From the NCBI RefSeq assembly GCF_000027005.1, contig NC_012964.1:2232001-2296000 (forward strand): a DNA stretch of 64,000 nt, in the 5' to 3' direction. How positions within the stretch are numbered: position 1 is the first letter of the stretch; every line of letters begins with the position of its first letter. Below the pieces are notes generated by a model. It saw nothing but the letters and a program-made list of their open reading frames with translations, had not been told where the DNA came from and searched no databases. Position numbers and translations under genes: made by a program. Below are positions 9,269-18,974 of the stretch, piece by piece. The stretch is from Komagataella phaffii GS115. Its lineage: Eukaryota > Ascomycota > Pichiomycetes > Pichiales > Pichiaceae.

Positions 9269-11407
9269 TTACTCAAATGCTTGAAGTGCCCTTTCCAATT
9301 TGACAGCCATTTCCTCATATTCACCATCTGCAGTACTGAGAACAGTGATAGCACCTCCAGCTCCAATTCTCCAGCAATTAGTGGATTCAGTGTTTTTGTT
9401 GTCATTTGGATAATGAAAGGTCGACCTGATCACCACAGACCAGTCACTGTGGTTATTTACAGACCAATAACCACAGACTCCGGAGTATAAACCACGTGGC
9501 TGGTTATTTTCCAATCGTTGTAGTAGTTCAACAGACCGTTTCTTGGGAGCACCAGTCATTGAACCAGGTGGTAAAGATTGTGAAAGGATATCAATTCCAG
9601 AATATGTAGACCCCTTGAAGGATCCTCGGATCACGCTAACGAGCTGAAGAATGTTTTCGTACTGCTCAATTACCATCAATTCAGGAACTGCAACTTCCGA
9701 TAGAAAGTTGTAAAGATCATGTCTGATGAGGTCAACAATCATCAGGTTCTCAGCTTTCTCCTTGCTAGATTTCAAAATCTCACATCCCTGTTTATATGTT
9801 AGAGAGTCTGAAAGCTTTACGGTTCCCTTGATTGGGCGTAGCTCAACTTTCTCGTTATCCCACTCCAAAAATCTTTCAGGTGAGGAAGAAATCAATACGC
9901 AATCATCAAACTTCAGATAAGCAGAATATGGAGCAGGATTTCTCTTAGTAAGAACCTTATAAACCTGCCAGGGTGTAATCTCCCTATCAAGGTGAATAAA
10001 GGTCTGATCTGTGAGACACAACTCGTATGAATCACCTTGCTTTAAGTAAGTCTGGCATTGATCAAACTTGGAATCATAGCTCTCTTGTGTTGGTTTGACA
10101 ATCGTTAGATTATTCGTCAGATCTTTCAAAGAATTTGGGACATTGCTCATTGCATCGTGGCTCACATGTAATCGATCTAACGATTCATTGAGCCAGTTAT
10201 CATCGCCAGCTTTAATGGAACAAATGAAATATGTACCGGAATTATTCTGTTTCAAAATAAATCTTTCAATAAAACATAACTTGGAAGTCGGGATATCCTT
10301 TCCAATGGATTCCAAAGTCTGGAAGTTAATAAATTCACCTTCCTCATATGAAAGAACGCCCAACATTCCGCCTACAAATGGGACTTCGATGCCATCAATA
10401 GTATTTTGCGGGAAGTATCTCTCTTTCATAAATGCAGCCAATTCTTTCCAGAAAGAGTCGATACTTTCCTTTTCTTTCTTTTCCTCTTTCCAATTGTGCG
10501 TGTAAAGAACGTTTTGATCTTCAGTTCGGACATGGGTAAATACTTTAGACTCGTAATTAATTGGAAGACCAATAATTGACCATGTTCCCGGAGAGGATAC
10601 ACTGTTGAGTAAAAGAGAGTCTTGGTTATAGCGTTGAAAAATCTCTACAATATCTATCGGGTTTAAGGCAGATTCAAGTCGCTTAAATTGAAGTTCAGTG
10701 GATTTGGAAATGTTCAACCTGTTAAATAGTGGTTCATGCAAAATTGTGTGTGGATCATGAAGCTCAACATCCGTTGTCGGTCTCATACTTTTGACAATTC
10801 GATAAAAGTTTTTGATTAGAGTAGAGCCCATTTCAGAACAGATAGATTCAGGATGGTACTGTACACCATAGAAGGGAAATTTATGGTGTTTTGCAGCCAT
10901 TATTACCTTTGAGTCTACCTCATCTTCGTCCACAGTAAATGCCAATGGTATCAGTTTGTCTGTAAAGTTTCTAACATGGATGGAGTGGTAACGAACGCCT
11001 GCAAAATTATCGCAACCTTCAAACAAACCAAAATCATCATTTTCCTTGTTGACCTGGATTTTGTATACTTGGCCATGTTTGACGTCTTTCAGATACTCAA
11101 CATCAGCGCCGAATTGGTAGCATAGCACCTGAAATCCCAAGCAAATGCCCAGAATGGGGATATGAGCCGAGTTGGCAAAAACAAATGGAATTATCCCAAC
11201 GTCCTCACTATACGTGGGGTTTCCTGGGCCTGGGCCTATAAATATGCAAGAGAATTGATTCAGAAAAGGCACAAGTCTAGATTCGTATTCGTCGGGCTTG
11301 AATGAATCATTGTGTATGGCGACGCATTTCTCTTCTGTTGCTTGCTCAATCAGACTTTTCAAATTGAAAGTGAACGAGTCATAACAATCTATTAAGAGTA
11401 TAGTCAT
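9269..11407 (-). CDS. ABZ1: Para-aminobenzoate (aminodeoxychorismate) synthase
   Basis: A 712-residue fused enzyme that makes 4-amino-4-deoxychorismate for folate. The N-terminal glutamine amidotransferase (residues 1-200) has the nucleophile Cys89 in GICLGFQ and the His185/Glu187 pair in QYHPES. The C-terminal chorismate-binding synthase domain (about 260-710) has the PPGSMTGAPK motif and the final GAGGAI segment. The fusion of both halves is typical of fungi, whereas bacteria use PabA and PabB. The open frame starts nine bases earlier at a TTG; the ATG at 11407 gives the family start MTILLIDCYDSF. The upstream gap of 223 bp separates it from IMG2 on the same strand. Confidence 0.95.
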   Translation of the reverse strand: MTILLIDCYDSFTFNLKSLIEQATEEKCVAIHNDSFKPDEYESRLVPFLNQFSCIFIGPGPGNPTYSEDVGIIPFVFANSAHIPILGICLGFQVLCYQFGADVEYLKDVKHGQVYKIQVNKENDDFGLFEGCDNFAGVRYHSIHVRNFTDKLIPLAFTVDEDEVDSKVIMAAKHHKFPFYGVQYHPESICSEMGSTLIKNFYRIVKSMRPTTDVELHDPHTILHEPLFNRLNISKSTELQFKRLESALNPIDIVEIFQRYNQDSLLLNSVSSPGTWSIIGLPINYESKVFTHVRTEDQNVLYTHNWKEEKKEKESIDSFWKELAAFMKERYFPQNTIDGIEVPFVGGMLGVLSYEEGEFINFQTLESIGKDIPTSKLCFIERFILKQNNSGTYFICSIKAGDDNWLNESLDRLHVSHDAMSNVPNSLKDLTNNLTIVKPTQESYDSKFDQCQTYLKQGDSYELCLTDQTFIHLDREITPWQVYKVLTKRNPAPYSAYLKFDDCVLISSSPERFLEWDNEKVELRPIKGTVKLSDSLTYKQGCEILKSSKEKAENLMIVDLIRHDLYNFLSEVAVPELMVIEQYENILQLVSVIRGSFKGSTYSGIDILSQSLPPGSMTGAPKKRSVELLQRLENNQPRGLYSGVCGYWSVNNHSDWSVVIRSTFHYPNDNKNTESTNCWRIGAGGAITVLSTADGEYEEMAVKLERALQAFE

Positions 11408-11630
11408 GGGATTCAACCGACCAATTACTTCTCTAGAGAAAGTTGCCTTGCTTAGGGTGCAAGGAAAAAAATGAAAGTGGCAGGAAATGGGTAAGTGAGG
11501 GATTCGTTAGATCAGACATCCAATCCGCAAATCAGGAATTCAAGATACAAGTTTTAATATTAAAATGCTTTATAACACTAGAAATAAAATAATATTCCAA
11601 ATCCGTTTGATCTATATACAATCACTGTGC

Positions 11631-11978
11631 TCAAAACTTTTCAGCCAAGAGTTTAGTCACAGCTTCCACATGGTTACCTTTGATTATCACCTTCTGACTT
11701 TGAATCACACACTTGTAGTCATTCTTATTAGTCTGGCCTTTCAGAGCCTCCTGCAAGTCGTTTCGTAAAGACGTCAGGTCTCCGCTTACCCTGCGAATCT
11801 CTGTGTAAGGGACCTTTCTCTTGTAATCCTTGTATACAGGCAAATTTCCTTTAGACGTCCTTGGGACGAAATATGTCTTGCTCAGCCCTCCTACTTGGTG
11901 ATATCCTAAAAGGTCTTTGTAGTTAATAGTTTTGATGTCTCCAAACACCGATGATTTGAATCGTCGGAATGACAGCAT
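11631..11978 (-). CDS. IMG2: Mitochondrial large-subunit ribosomal protein mL49 (Img2)
   Basis: A 115-residue basic protein. A short N-terminal presequence-like stretch (MLSFRRFKSS) precedes a conserved body containing YFVPRTSKGNLPVYKDYK and, near the end, VIIKGNHVEAVTKLL. This is the Img2/mL49 family, a component of the mitochondrial 54S subunit needed for mitochondrial genome maintenance in yeast. Length is slightly shorter than the S. cerevisiae protein. It shares a 272-bp divergent promoter region with the ARF GEF gene at 12251. Confidence 0.88.
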   Translation of the reverse strand: MLSFRRFKSSVFGDIKTINYKDLLGYHQVGGLSKTYFVPRTSKGNLPVYKDYKRKVPYTEIRRVSGDLTSLRNDLQEALKGQTNKNDYKCVIQSQKVIIKGNHVEAVTKLLAEKF

Positions 11979-12250
11979 GTTGAGGAATGAGGGAGATGTA
12001 TATTTTGTGGTTCGGTTGGTGACGAATAAATGTTCAAGTTTTTCATATCAGGGACTTTCGAGAGGAGAATCTCTCCCGCGACCGCCTGGTAACGTTTGTC
12101 GCTACCTCCTACTAAGAACAAGCAAGCAGGTACTAAATACACCCCTTCGCAGGAAGGAAAACAAACTGGGAAAAAAAAGATAAAACCTTATCTTTACAAA
12201 CGGTTTCTTCCCGTTCTTTGACGTCTGCATTTACACTATCTGCGGGACAT

Positions 12251-14527
12251 ATGGAACCAGAAGCGCTTGTGGGTGATTTACAAGGCCACTTGCTTGAAGA
12301 CTTTCTTAATGAGAGGTTTCCTGAAAGAAACGACATAGAACCATTTGTTCACGATGTTGAGATCCAGGGATCTTTAATAGCTCAGGCGAAAGATCTCTAC
12401 CGAGGCAAATTCTCTTCGGTTGGTTACCACGAGTATTTAAGCTATATGTCAGACACTGAAAAGGATCCGTTGAGATCTGCTTCACTACGATTCCATTATA
12501 TGAATTTATTCCACTGGGATGAGAATAATCTTTTAAATTCACTACGGTTATTGTGCCATCGATTGTACTTCAGGGGAGAGTCTCAGAAGATTGACACACT
12601 GATTGACGATTTTGCATACTCCTGGTCAATGAATAGCGGCGGAAAGAACGTGTTTGGCACCTCTAGTGGCGTTTATCTCGTGGCCTATTCGTTAGTGTTA
12701 CTTAATACCGATCTCCATGAGACTGACCAGTCGCAAAGTTCTGCTTCAAAAATATCTAGAGCCAATTATGTCAAAAATACAACGGAGGCATTAATCTCAA
12801 ACAACGTGCCTATTAGTTCTTTCCCAAAGTTGGAACTAGAGTTAAAAAGGATGTATCTAGAACTTTCAAGTTTTGCTCTTCAGTTGAATGGCGGTAGTGA
12901 TAACAGTTTTGACGACTCTGATTTTCTTCAGCAGCTTCAGCTAAAAGCCCTGAATGCTTCCAAGAGAAATTCCATAATGTCATTCAGTTTCAAAGATAAA
13001 TCACTCACAAATGCAACTTCACAGTCAAATTTTTCTACTATGTCATCTTTTTCCTCCAGTATAGTACCAAATGGTAACAGACACAGCACCCCGATAGGAT
13101 TTACCAACGCTCTAAGAACTGAAAAGCAGATTAGACGAGTAAACTCGCGGGCTTCCAACTTATCGAATCAAACTAATAGTACTTCAAGAACTGCGAGTTC
13201 CGTACGATCTTCGATGACGTTTTTCAATAACCCCAGACATCAACTCTTCAAGTTTGAATCAAATGCTTTATCACAAGACGATGACTCTTCAATTTTAAAT
13301 GATAGATATTACGAATCTAGTGCCGAGTTAGAATTACAGGGACCACCGTGGTGCAAAGAAGGTAACATCTACGGAATAAAGTTTGCCCCAAACGCTTCAG
13401 CCCAAAGATTTTCTAACACTACCAGTAGGTTATTTTCTAACAGAAGAGAGCAATCAATTGAGTCATCTATTTATCACAATCATCGTTTGAATTTGACAAG
13501 ATGGAATAGGTTTTTTGTTGTCGTTGCCAAAGGTGAACTTAATCTTTTCACTTTTTCTCCCAAGTATACGCAAGCATCCAAGCAGAAGGGAGAAACTGTT
13601 GGTTCGGGGAACTCATGGACAGATAACGCTACATTAATTGCCACGTTCAACCTTTGCTCATGCCTTGCTATGAGACTGCAAAAAGGATCGAAAACTCTTG
13701 AACAACTTCTGGAAAAGAATCCAGTTCCTTCAACCAATAAGAAGCTGGACCAGGTTTATTGGGCATTAGCTTTGCCTTCCGTTAACAATGTTGAATCCTC
13801 TTCAAGAAGTCTTATCAATCAAGAGGCCCAGTGTTTAGTCTTCATGTGCAACTCTAAAGAGACCTCCAGAGAATTTGTTGACACTTGTAATTATTGGAGC
13901 GGAAGATTATCTTCAGTTCCTACGCAACAATCTATTTCTTCCATTGAATATGGATGGAGTGAGAAGTTGTTGAACCTAATCAAAAAGGCTGAAACAAATT
14001 CTAAGAATGATTCACCCGATGAATTACTTCGATACCTTGGTAAGTTGAATATTGCTTTTTGGAAACCCATGGTTCATGGAGTGATACCCACTGAACAGGA
14101 CATTGATGAACAGATAAAAGCTTTAGAAAAACACATTGAAGAACTTCTAAAAGATTACGAAAGTCACAAGGCGATAGAAAAAGAACTCGCAAAACTTGAT
14201 CAACACTTGAGAACTTATTCTTCTAAAGGCAACAATTTTTTACACTTTTGGAGCCAATCACGAAAATCATCATCGAATGACCTAGTACAGAAAAATTATC
14301 GTGTTTCTTTGCTTAATTGGAAGAATAGAAAAATATTCTTGGAGAATGAAATGATGCGTATTAGAACCTACCTCACGGTACTGCACAATTCCATCAAGTT
14401 AGAAAACGATTTCATCGCCAAAAATAAGATTGAATCAAATCACAGCAATACGATTGACAGGCTGCGAGATAAACTTGTTGACTCTGACATGGAAACAGAG
14501 CTGGAAAACAAGATCATCGTTCTGTAA
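12251..14527 (+). CDS. YEL1: ARF guanine-nucleotide exchange factor, Yel1-like (Sec7 plus PH)
   Basis: A 758-residue Sec7-domain protein. The Sec7 domain spans roughly residues 35-205 and keeps the catalytic glutamic finger in FRGESQKID and the MLNTDLH-type motif (LLNTDLHE). After a Ser/Asn-rich linker, a PH domain begins near residue 365 (PPWCKEGNIYGIKF), followed by a helical tail with EYGWSEKLL and NWKNRKIFLENEM. That tail pattern matches S. cerevisiae Yel1, the exchange factor for Arf3 at the plasma membrane and bud tip; Syt1 is the alternative. The open frame begins at a TTG; the first ATG is at 12251. The Sec7 domain looks more canonical than the reduced S. cerevisiae one. Confidence 0.8.
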   Translation: MEPEALVGDLQGHLLEDFLNERFPERNDIEPFVHDVEIQGSLIAQAKDLYRGKFSSVGYHEYLSYMSDTEKDPLRSASLRFHYMNLFHWDENNLLNSLRLLCHRLYFRGESQKIDTLIDDFAYSWSMNSGGKNVFGTSSGVYLVAYSLVLLNTDLHETDQSQSSASKISRANYVKNTTEALISNNVPISSFPKLELELKRMYLELSSFALQLNGGSDNSFDDSDFLQQLQLKALNASKRNSIMSFSFKDKSLTNATSQSNFSTMSSFSSSIVPNGNRHSTPIGFTNALRTEKQIRRVNSRASNLSNQTNSTSRTASSVRSSMTFFNNPRHQLFKFESNALSQDDDSSILNDRYYESSAELELQGPPWCKEGNIYGIKFAPNASAQRFSNTTSRLFSNRREQSIESSIYHNHRLNLTRWNRFFVVVAKGELNLFTFSPKYTQASKQKGETVGSGNSWTDNATLIATFNLCSCLAMRLQKGSKTLEQLLEKNPVPSTNKKLDQVYWALALPSVNNVESSSRSLINQEAQCLVFMCNSKETSREFVDTCNYWSGRLSSVPTQQSISSIEYGWSEKLLNLIKKAETNSKNDSPDELLRYLGKLNIAFWKPMVHGVIPTEQDIDEQIKALEKHIEELLKDYESHKAIEKELAKLDQHLRTYSSKGNNFLHFWSQSRKSSSNDLVQKNYRVSLLNWKNRKIFLENEMMRIRTYLTVLHNSIKLENDFIAKNKIESNHSNTIDRLRDKLVDSDMETELENKIIVL

Positions 14528-14661
14528 CTAATGCCAACTTCCATCCTGCAGTATGATTCATGCTTATGTAATAATACATCTTCCGCGATAGTCGCCATCG
14601 ATTTAGTGAGCGAACGGGAGGCGAAATAGACTTGACTTACTTTACCCTCTATACAATAAGA

Positions 14662-15279
14662 ATGTCGAATCCTGCGTCCATTAACGGTGGTTCAGCGGTG
14701 GCCATGGTAGGAAAGGACTGTGTAGCCATTGCCTGTGATTTAAGGCTGGGTAACCAATCATTGGGGGTAGCTAATAATTTTGAAAAAGTATTTCAATTCG
14801 GACATGTGTTTCTAGGGTTGACAGGGTTGGCCACGGATGTTATCACTTTAAATGAGACTTTTAGATTCAAGACAAACCTTTATAAAATGCGAGAGGAAAG
14901 GGACATCGAGCCAGAGACTTTTGCTAACCTAGTGTCAACCAGTTTGTATGAGAAGCGATTTGGGCCTTACTTCGTCGGACCAATTGTTGCAGGTATCAAC
15001 TCAAAGACAAACCAACCATTTATATGTTCATTTGATTCAATCGGATGTATTGACTATTCCAAGGACTTTGCAGTGGTGGGCACGGCATCGGATCAGTTGT
15101 ATGGTATGTGCGAGGGGCTTTACGAACCAAATTTGTCGCCAGATGACCTTTTTGAAACCATCAGCCAGGCGCTGTTAAATGCCAACGATAGAGATGCTTT
15201 ATCAGGATGGGGTGCTGCCGTCTACATAATTACAAAAGATAAGATCAGCAAAAGATATCTTAAATCTCGTCAAGATTAG
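14662..15279 (+). CDS. PUP3: 20S proteasome subunit beta-3 (Pup3)
   Basis: A 205-residue core proteasome subunit, the same length as S. cerevisiae Pup3. It begins MSNPASINGGS and carries GKDCVAIACDLRLG, ERRFGPYFVGP-like and TASDQLYGMCE segments. Beta-3 is a structural, non-proteolytic subunit without the N-terminal catalytic threonine, and none is present here. The open frame extends ten codons upstream to a TTG, but the conserved start is the ATG at 14662. The promoter is only 134 bp. A GGAGGCGAAA at 14617-14626 is a poor match to the Rpn4 PACE element and is not claimed. Convergent with CMC2 (28 bp). Confidence 0.96.
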   Translation: MSNPASINGGSAVAMVGKDCVAIACDLRLGNQSLGVANNFEKVFQFGHVFLGLTGLATDVITLNETFRFKTNLYKMREERDIEPETFANLVSTSLYEKRFGPYFVGPIVAGINSKTNQPFICSFDSIGCIDYSKDFAVVGTASDQLYGMCEGLYEPNLSPDDLFETISQALLNANDRDALSGWGAAVYIITKDKISKRYLKSRQD

Positions 15280-15307
15280 CATACATATTTACAAGAGAAT
15301 TCACCCA

Positions 15308-15622
15308 TTATTTTTGCCCATTATTAGCTTCAAGCTCCAATTCCTTTTCGATGACCTTCTTGAGGTAACCATCCTTGCCGTATTTCTCTTCTTCGAGCTG
15401 TTTTCTGCGCAGCTCGAACTTCTTGGTCTTTTCTTTTCTTTCCAGAATTTTTTCTCTTTCCTGGGCCAATCTGGTGTCGTGAAGACATTTCGTAAGCAAG
15501 GTTTTCGGTTCGTTGCAAAGACCGAAGATCTGTTTCATAAATTCGTTTCTATGGCATTCCTGGAGAGCCTTTATAAGATCCTCGCATGGATGAAATCTCT
15601 CTGAGTCTAACTGTGGGTGCAT
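15308..15622 (-). CDS. CMC2: Twin CX9C protein Cmc2, cytochrome oxidase biogenesis
   Basis: A 104-residue protein of the mitochondrial intermembrane space. It has a twin CX9C motif, Cys13/Cys23 and Cys36/Cys46, which forms the two disulfides of a helix hairpin imported by Mia40. The start MHPQL followed by HPCEDLIKALQECH is typical of Cmc2 (human CMC2/C16orf61). A long Lys/Glu-rich helix follows residue 50. In yeast it is needed for full cytochrome c oxidase assembly and copper homeostasis, with Cmc1. There is no N-terminal presequence, as expected for Mia40 substrates. Confidence 0.93.
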   Translation of the reverse strand: MHPQLDSERFHPCEDLIKALQECHRNEFMKQIFGLCNEPKTLLTKCLHDTRLAQEREKILERKEKTKKFELRRKQLEEEKYGKDGYLKKVIEKELELEANNGQK

Positions 15623-15781
15623 GAGCTATGAGGACGTGGCAACGGTCAGCAAAAATGATTGGAGATAGTGCTAAGATTAATGAGAGGGACAGTAGTTGAA
15701 AAGGGACGGGCGCGAAACTTGGTTCACTTCAATAGTGAGTGACTGGGGATTTCAAACCAAATAACAACCCACGACGGAGAA

Positions 15782-16966
15782 ATGTCGAATACGGAAACTG
15801 AAGACGACGTCTTTGAGTTTCTAAACTCTCTCCCTGATGATGAAAAGAATCTTTCTGCTGATCAGTTGAAAGGCAAGTCAGATCAGGATATTTTGGAGTT
15901 TCTAGATCAATTGACGGAGAAGGAGAAGGAGTCGGATACACTAAACAAGCCTAAAGAAGCCAATGCAGAGTCAGATTTGAAGCCACTGCCAAAAGGGGAA
16001 GTGGGTATCAAAACAGATTCAGAAATTGAATCTGCTCCTCGTGAGGGTACGGCACCAGCCGATTCTCAAGCAAGTAGGTCATGGTGGGGGGTAAATTCTC
16101 TTCTACAAACCGCAGCCCAATTCACCAACACTGCTCAAGAAAAGGCTGAGGAGACAATCCGCAAGGCAAGAGAATCCAATGAGAAACTTGACTTAACATC
16201 TGTCAAACAATTTATAGAGAAAAACAATCTTACCACAGAACAGAAAGATGAGCTCTTAAGCCTGACTGACCCCAATAAGGCAATTGATTCCTTGGGCAAG
16301 GGATTCGGGTTTTTTTCCAGCAAGTTATCTTCAGTATTGGATAAAATCACTGAAGAATTTGTCAACACTGATGAAATTCTGGATATCAAGTTCATTCACG
16401 ATATGATTAATTACGAACAACTAAATGAATTGGTTCGATACAATTTTGAAAGGGTAATGAGGTCTCAAGTTGACGGAGAAATTAAGATTTTGGTCACTCA
16501 AACGAACCCGTTGCATAAAGAATCAGGAAAAAACTTAAGTCTCTTGTATGGAAAGAACTCAGAGGGAGAAAAATTGGCCACTGCCAACATAGAAGAGGCT
16601 ATTAAAAAGGATCAATCCCAGGATCACAGTGACGAAACTGAACCCAAGGTTCGCAGATCAAAGATATATGTGGCTATCCAAGGAGTATCGTTAAACAGAG
16701 AAGCTGAGGATTCAGGTGTCATTGATACGTTCACACCTGGGTCTTTCAGCTTCGTAATTGTGCTGCAAGACACCACTCATAACATTTCCATAACAGCTAA
16801 GTCGCAGCCTTTTCCCTTAAAATGGGCACATTGGCTTGACGGCGAAAAGTCGCTAGACACTGAGGTAGATCCAAGCGAATGGGTGAAAACGTGGGTGATC
16901 AACGGTATTGATCTTGCCATCGGTGTAGTTGCTCAAAGTTATATTATCAAGCGTATGGGATTCTAG
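15782..16966 (+). CDS. MTC1: Maintenance-of-telomere-capping protein Mtc1-like
   Basis: A 394-residue soluble acidic protein. The N-terminus has two similar DVFEFLNSLP / DILEFLDQLTEKE motifs at about residues 9-45, then a conserved SRSWWGVNSLLQTA segment (near 100). A coiled region precedes the C-terminal fold, which ends in WVINGIDLAIGVVAQSYIIKRMGF-like residues. This is the fungal Mtc1 family; in S. cerevisiae Mtc1 associates with COPI-type vesicles and its loss is synthetic with cdc13-1. The molecular function is unknown. The divergent CMC2 start lies 159 bp upstream, and FMP46 is convergent (51 bp). Confidence 0.85.
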   Translation: MSNTETEDDVFEFLNSLPDDEKNLSADQLKGKSDQDILEFLDQLTEKEKESDTLNKPKEANAESDLKPLPKGEVGIKTDSEIESAPREGTAPADSQASRSWWGVNSLLQTAAQFTNTAQEKAEETIRKARESNEKLDLTSVKQFIEKNNLTTEQKDELLSLTDPNKAIDSLGKGFGFFSSKLSSVLDKITEEFVNTDEILDIKFIHDMINYEQLNELVRYNFERVMRSQVDGEIKILVTQTNPLHKESGKNLSLLYGKNSEGEKLATANIEEAIKKDQSQDHSDETEPKVRRSKIYVAIQGVSLNREAEDSGVIDTFTPGSFSFVIVLQDTTHNISITAKSQPFPLKWAHWLDGEKSLDTEVDPSEWVKTWVINGIDLAIGVVAQSYIIKRMGF

Positions 16967-17017
16967 TTAAGTTTACTTATTTCGTATATGTAAGGCACCT
17001 GAGTCTCTAACTAAGTA

Positions 17018-17545
17018 TTAAATTTCTGTCGATTTTGAGTGATTTTGTAGCATTTTCTGTAATGACGACTCGTCGGCGGCAATCAGGCTGTTGTCCCAAT
17101 CGACAAGCAATGGCGGTACAAACAAACCTTCATCTATAAGCTGGGTCACTGACTTCTTGCCAAAAACAGATTTGTAATCAGGTAGCCGATTGATATCACT
17201 GACATGATTTATTGCAGACCCCCATTTGGGAAATGCAGACTTGAACGCTTGCTTGCACATTGGATGAATAGAAAGTGCTGTCTTTATGAAGGCGAATTGA
17301 TCAGGCGTGGGTGCCCCTTCGGATATATCTACCTTATAACGTTCCAAGTGGTCATTCTGTGGTCCTTTTGTGATTGTATTCCATTGCTTGGAGGCTCTGT
17401 CAACCAGAGACTTAGGTTGTGCAGGTCCCAATTTGATCGCCTTCTCGTTTAGCGTCTTTAATAGCGATTGCGACAGAGCTGATTGAGGATTGTGAAATAT
17501 GGTGATGATTCCAGGAAGTTGCTGGAGTGATTTAAACATTGACAT
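17018..17545 (-). CDS. FMP46: Putative mitochondrial redox protein Fmp46-like
   Basis: A 175-residue protein of the DUF1687/Fmp46 family, predicted to have a thioredoxin-like fold. It begins MSMFKSLQQLPGIITIFHNP, which resembles the family's first beta strand, and ends with a conserved VTQLIDEGLFVPPLLVDWD segment. Yeast Fmp46 was found in mitochondrial proteomes and its activity is not established. The N-terminus is weakly basic and could serve as a presequence. A single Cys sits in PMCKQAF, so there is no CxxC. Two ATGs lie at the start; the upstream one at 17545 is used. Confidence 0.82.
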   Translation of the reverse strand: MSMFKSLQQLPGIITIFHNPQSALSQSLLKTLNEKAIKLGPAQPKSLVDRASKQWNTITKGPQNDHLERYKVDISEGAPTPDQFAFIKTALSIHPMCKQAFKSAFPKWGSAINHVSDINRLPDYKSVFGKKSVTQLIDEGLFVPPLLVDWDNSLIAADESSLQKMLQNHSKSTEI

Positions 17546-17869
17546 TATTATGCGGGAAGTGTGTTAGATACTTGAGATAAAGTGTTGGTAAGAGAACAAG
17601 ATTGACGGGAGTTCACGGTAAGGGATAGGGAATTAGGGGAGGGGAAAAGCGCGCACATATCAGTAAGTAATCTGATATCTTGCAGGGCTGCCAGGCTAAG
17701 ACTTTCTTTTCTGGAGCCACTCCTCAGTAATTCAAAGGCCCACAGCCCATTGCTCCCATCCGTTACTTCTGTCTAATTGAGGGTTTGAAGATAAATTCCT
17801 ATTTTGCTCATTTCCCTCCTTTTGATTGTCCTCTTCGACATCTTCCATCTCGTCACTTCCCTGTGATTC
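17546..17869. other. 324-bp gap, FMP46 promoter side
   Basis: The gap lies between the FMP46 start and the NIT2 stop, both on the minus strand, so it holds the FMP46 promoter and NIT2 terminator. I see no coding frame, repeat or RNA gene in it. Confidence 0.6.
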
Positions 17870-18763
17870 CTAGCAATTGCCAAAGACATCAGATCTCCGT
17901 TGTTCCCACAAAGGCATATCCCGTCTAACCGTGTCCAGTCTATCCAAATCAATATCTGCTATACAAATATCCTCTGTTCCACGGCCTACGTCAGAACACT
18001 GGGCAAGAATTGATCCCCACGGATCAACAATCATTGCATGACCATACGATTCACGAGGTAAGGCAGGAGCCTCGCCTGTGAGTCCTACACTCTCTCCAGT
18101 GCCATGACGCCCAGCTTGAGCAGCCATTACCACATAACATTGTGTGTCAACAGCTCTAGCTCTTCCCAACAATTCCCAGTGTGCGGCACCAGTACGCATG
18201 GTAAAGGCTGAAGGGAACGCTAGCAGTTGAGCCCCAAGGGCACGAAGTCTCAAGGACAACTCAGGAAACCTAATATCATAACAAATAGCCAAGCCAACTT
18301 TGCCCACTGGGGAATTGAAAGGTGGAATCAGGTTGGCACCTGGTTGTACCGAATCACTTTCACGTAAGGAACGTCCATCTTCTAAAGCCACATCAAACAA
18401 ATGCAACTTTTGATACCTTTGTGCAATATCCCCATGACTATTGAGCCACAGTAACGTATTTTTGACTCTTCCTCTGGCATCATTAGCTGGTTCGTGAACC
18501 CCCACACACACGCACAAAGGTCTCCCTAAAGCCTTCAGTTCTCTTATCTTACTCTGTAAAGTCAAAACAAATGGCGATGATTCCGAGGGCATACAAAGTG
18601 ACTTGGAGTGTGTTGCATTACGTGCAACGTAGTCAGCAGCCTCCGGAAGAAACAACGCTTTACATCCCATATGAGCAGCCTTTTCGGCCAGCCTAGCAGC
18701 AGCTCTACCATTAATGGCTAAATCTGCGCCAGAACACATCTGTCCGGCTGCAATCAAAACCAT
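17870..18763 (-). CDS. NIT2: Nitrilase-family deaminated glutathione amidase (Nit2)
   Basis: A 297-residue carbon-nitrogen hydrolase. The catalytic triad is visible: Glu41 in FLPEA, Lys119 in YQKLHLFD and Cys161 in AICYDIRFPE. HWELLGRARAVDTQCYVV is the conserved C-terminal-half block. S. cerevisiae Nit2 and mammalian Nit1 hydrolyse deaminated glutathione, a metabolite-repair reaction; the KLHLFDVAL sequence favours this group over omega-amidase (Nit3). The open frame starts six codons earlier at a TTG, and the ATG at 18763 gives the normal N-terminus. Base composition is slightly GC-richer than its neighbours, with many Ala codons. Confidence 0.92.
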   Translation of the reverse strand: MVLIAAGQMCSGADLAINGRAAARLAEKAAHMGCKALFLPEAADYVARNATHSKSLCMPSESSPFVLTLQSKIRELKALGRPLCVCVGVHEPANDARGRVKNTLLWLNSHGDIAQRYQKLHLFDVALEDGRSLRESDSVQPGANLIPPFNSPVGKVGLAICYDIRFPELSLRLRALGAQLLAFPSAFTMRTGAAHWELLGRARAVDTQCYVVMAAQAGRHGTGESVGLTGEAPALPRESYGHAMIVDPWGSILAQCSDVGRGTEDICIADIDLDRLDTVRRDMPLWEQRRSDVFGNC

Positions 18764-18974
18764 TGCAAGGACGGTGATCAAGCAAAAAAAAATAAGTAAA
18801 ACGGAAAGAAACAGACAAATGGAGAAGAGGAGAAAATCGATAGGAACTCACACCCAAAGTTTCATTTTATGGGGTCGCATGGGGTTAAGAATAACAAAAA
18901 GAGGGGTGTACGCTCGACCAAACCCGACATCTGCCATTTACCCTAAAATTAGGTTTTACGTACATACATACAAG

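Noticed and set aside
14617..14626. PACE-like element (GGAGGCGAAA) before PUP3
   Set aside because: Two mismatches to the Rpn4 consensus GGTGGCAAA; not strong enough to call.
17870..18763. Horizontal transfer of NIT2, suggested by its Ala-rich, slightly GC-richer sequence
   Set aside because: The protein matches fungal Nit2 throughout, so vertical descent is the simpler view.
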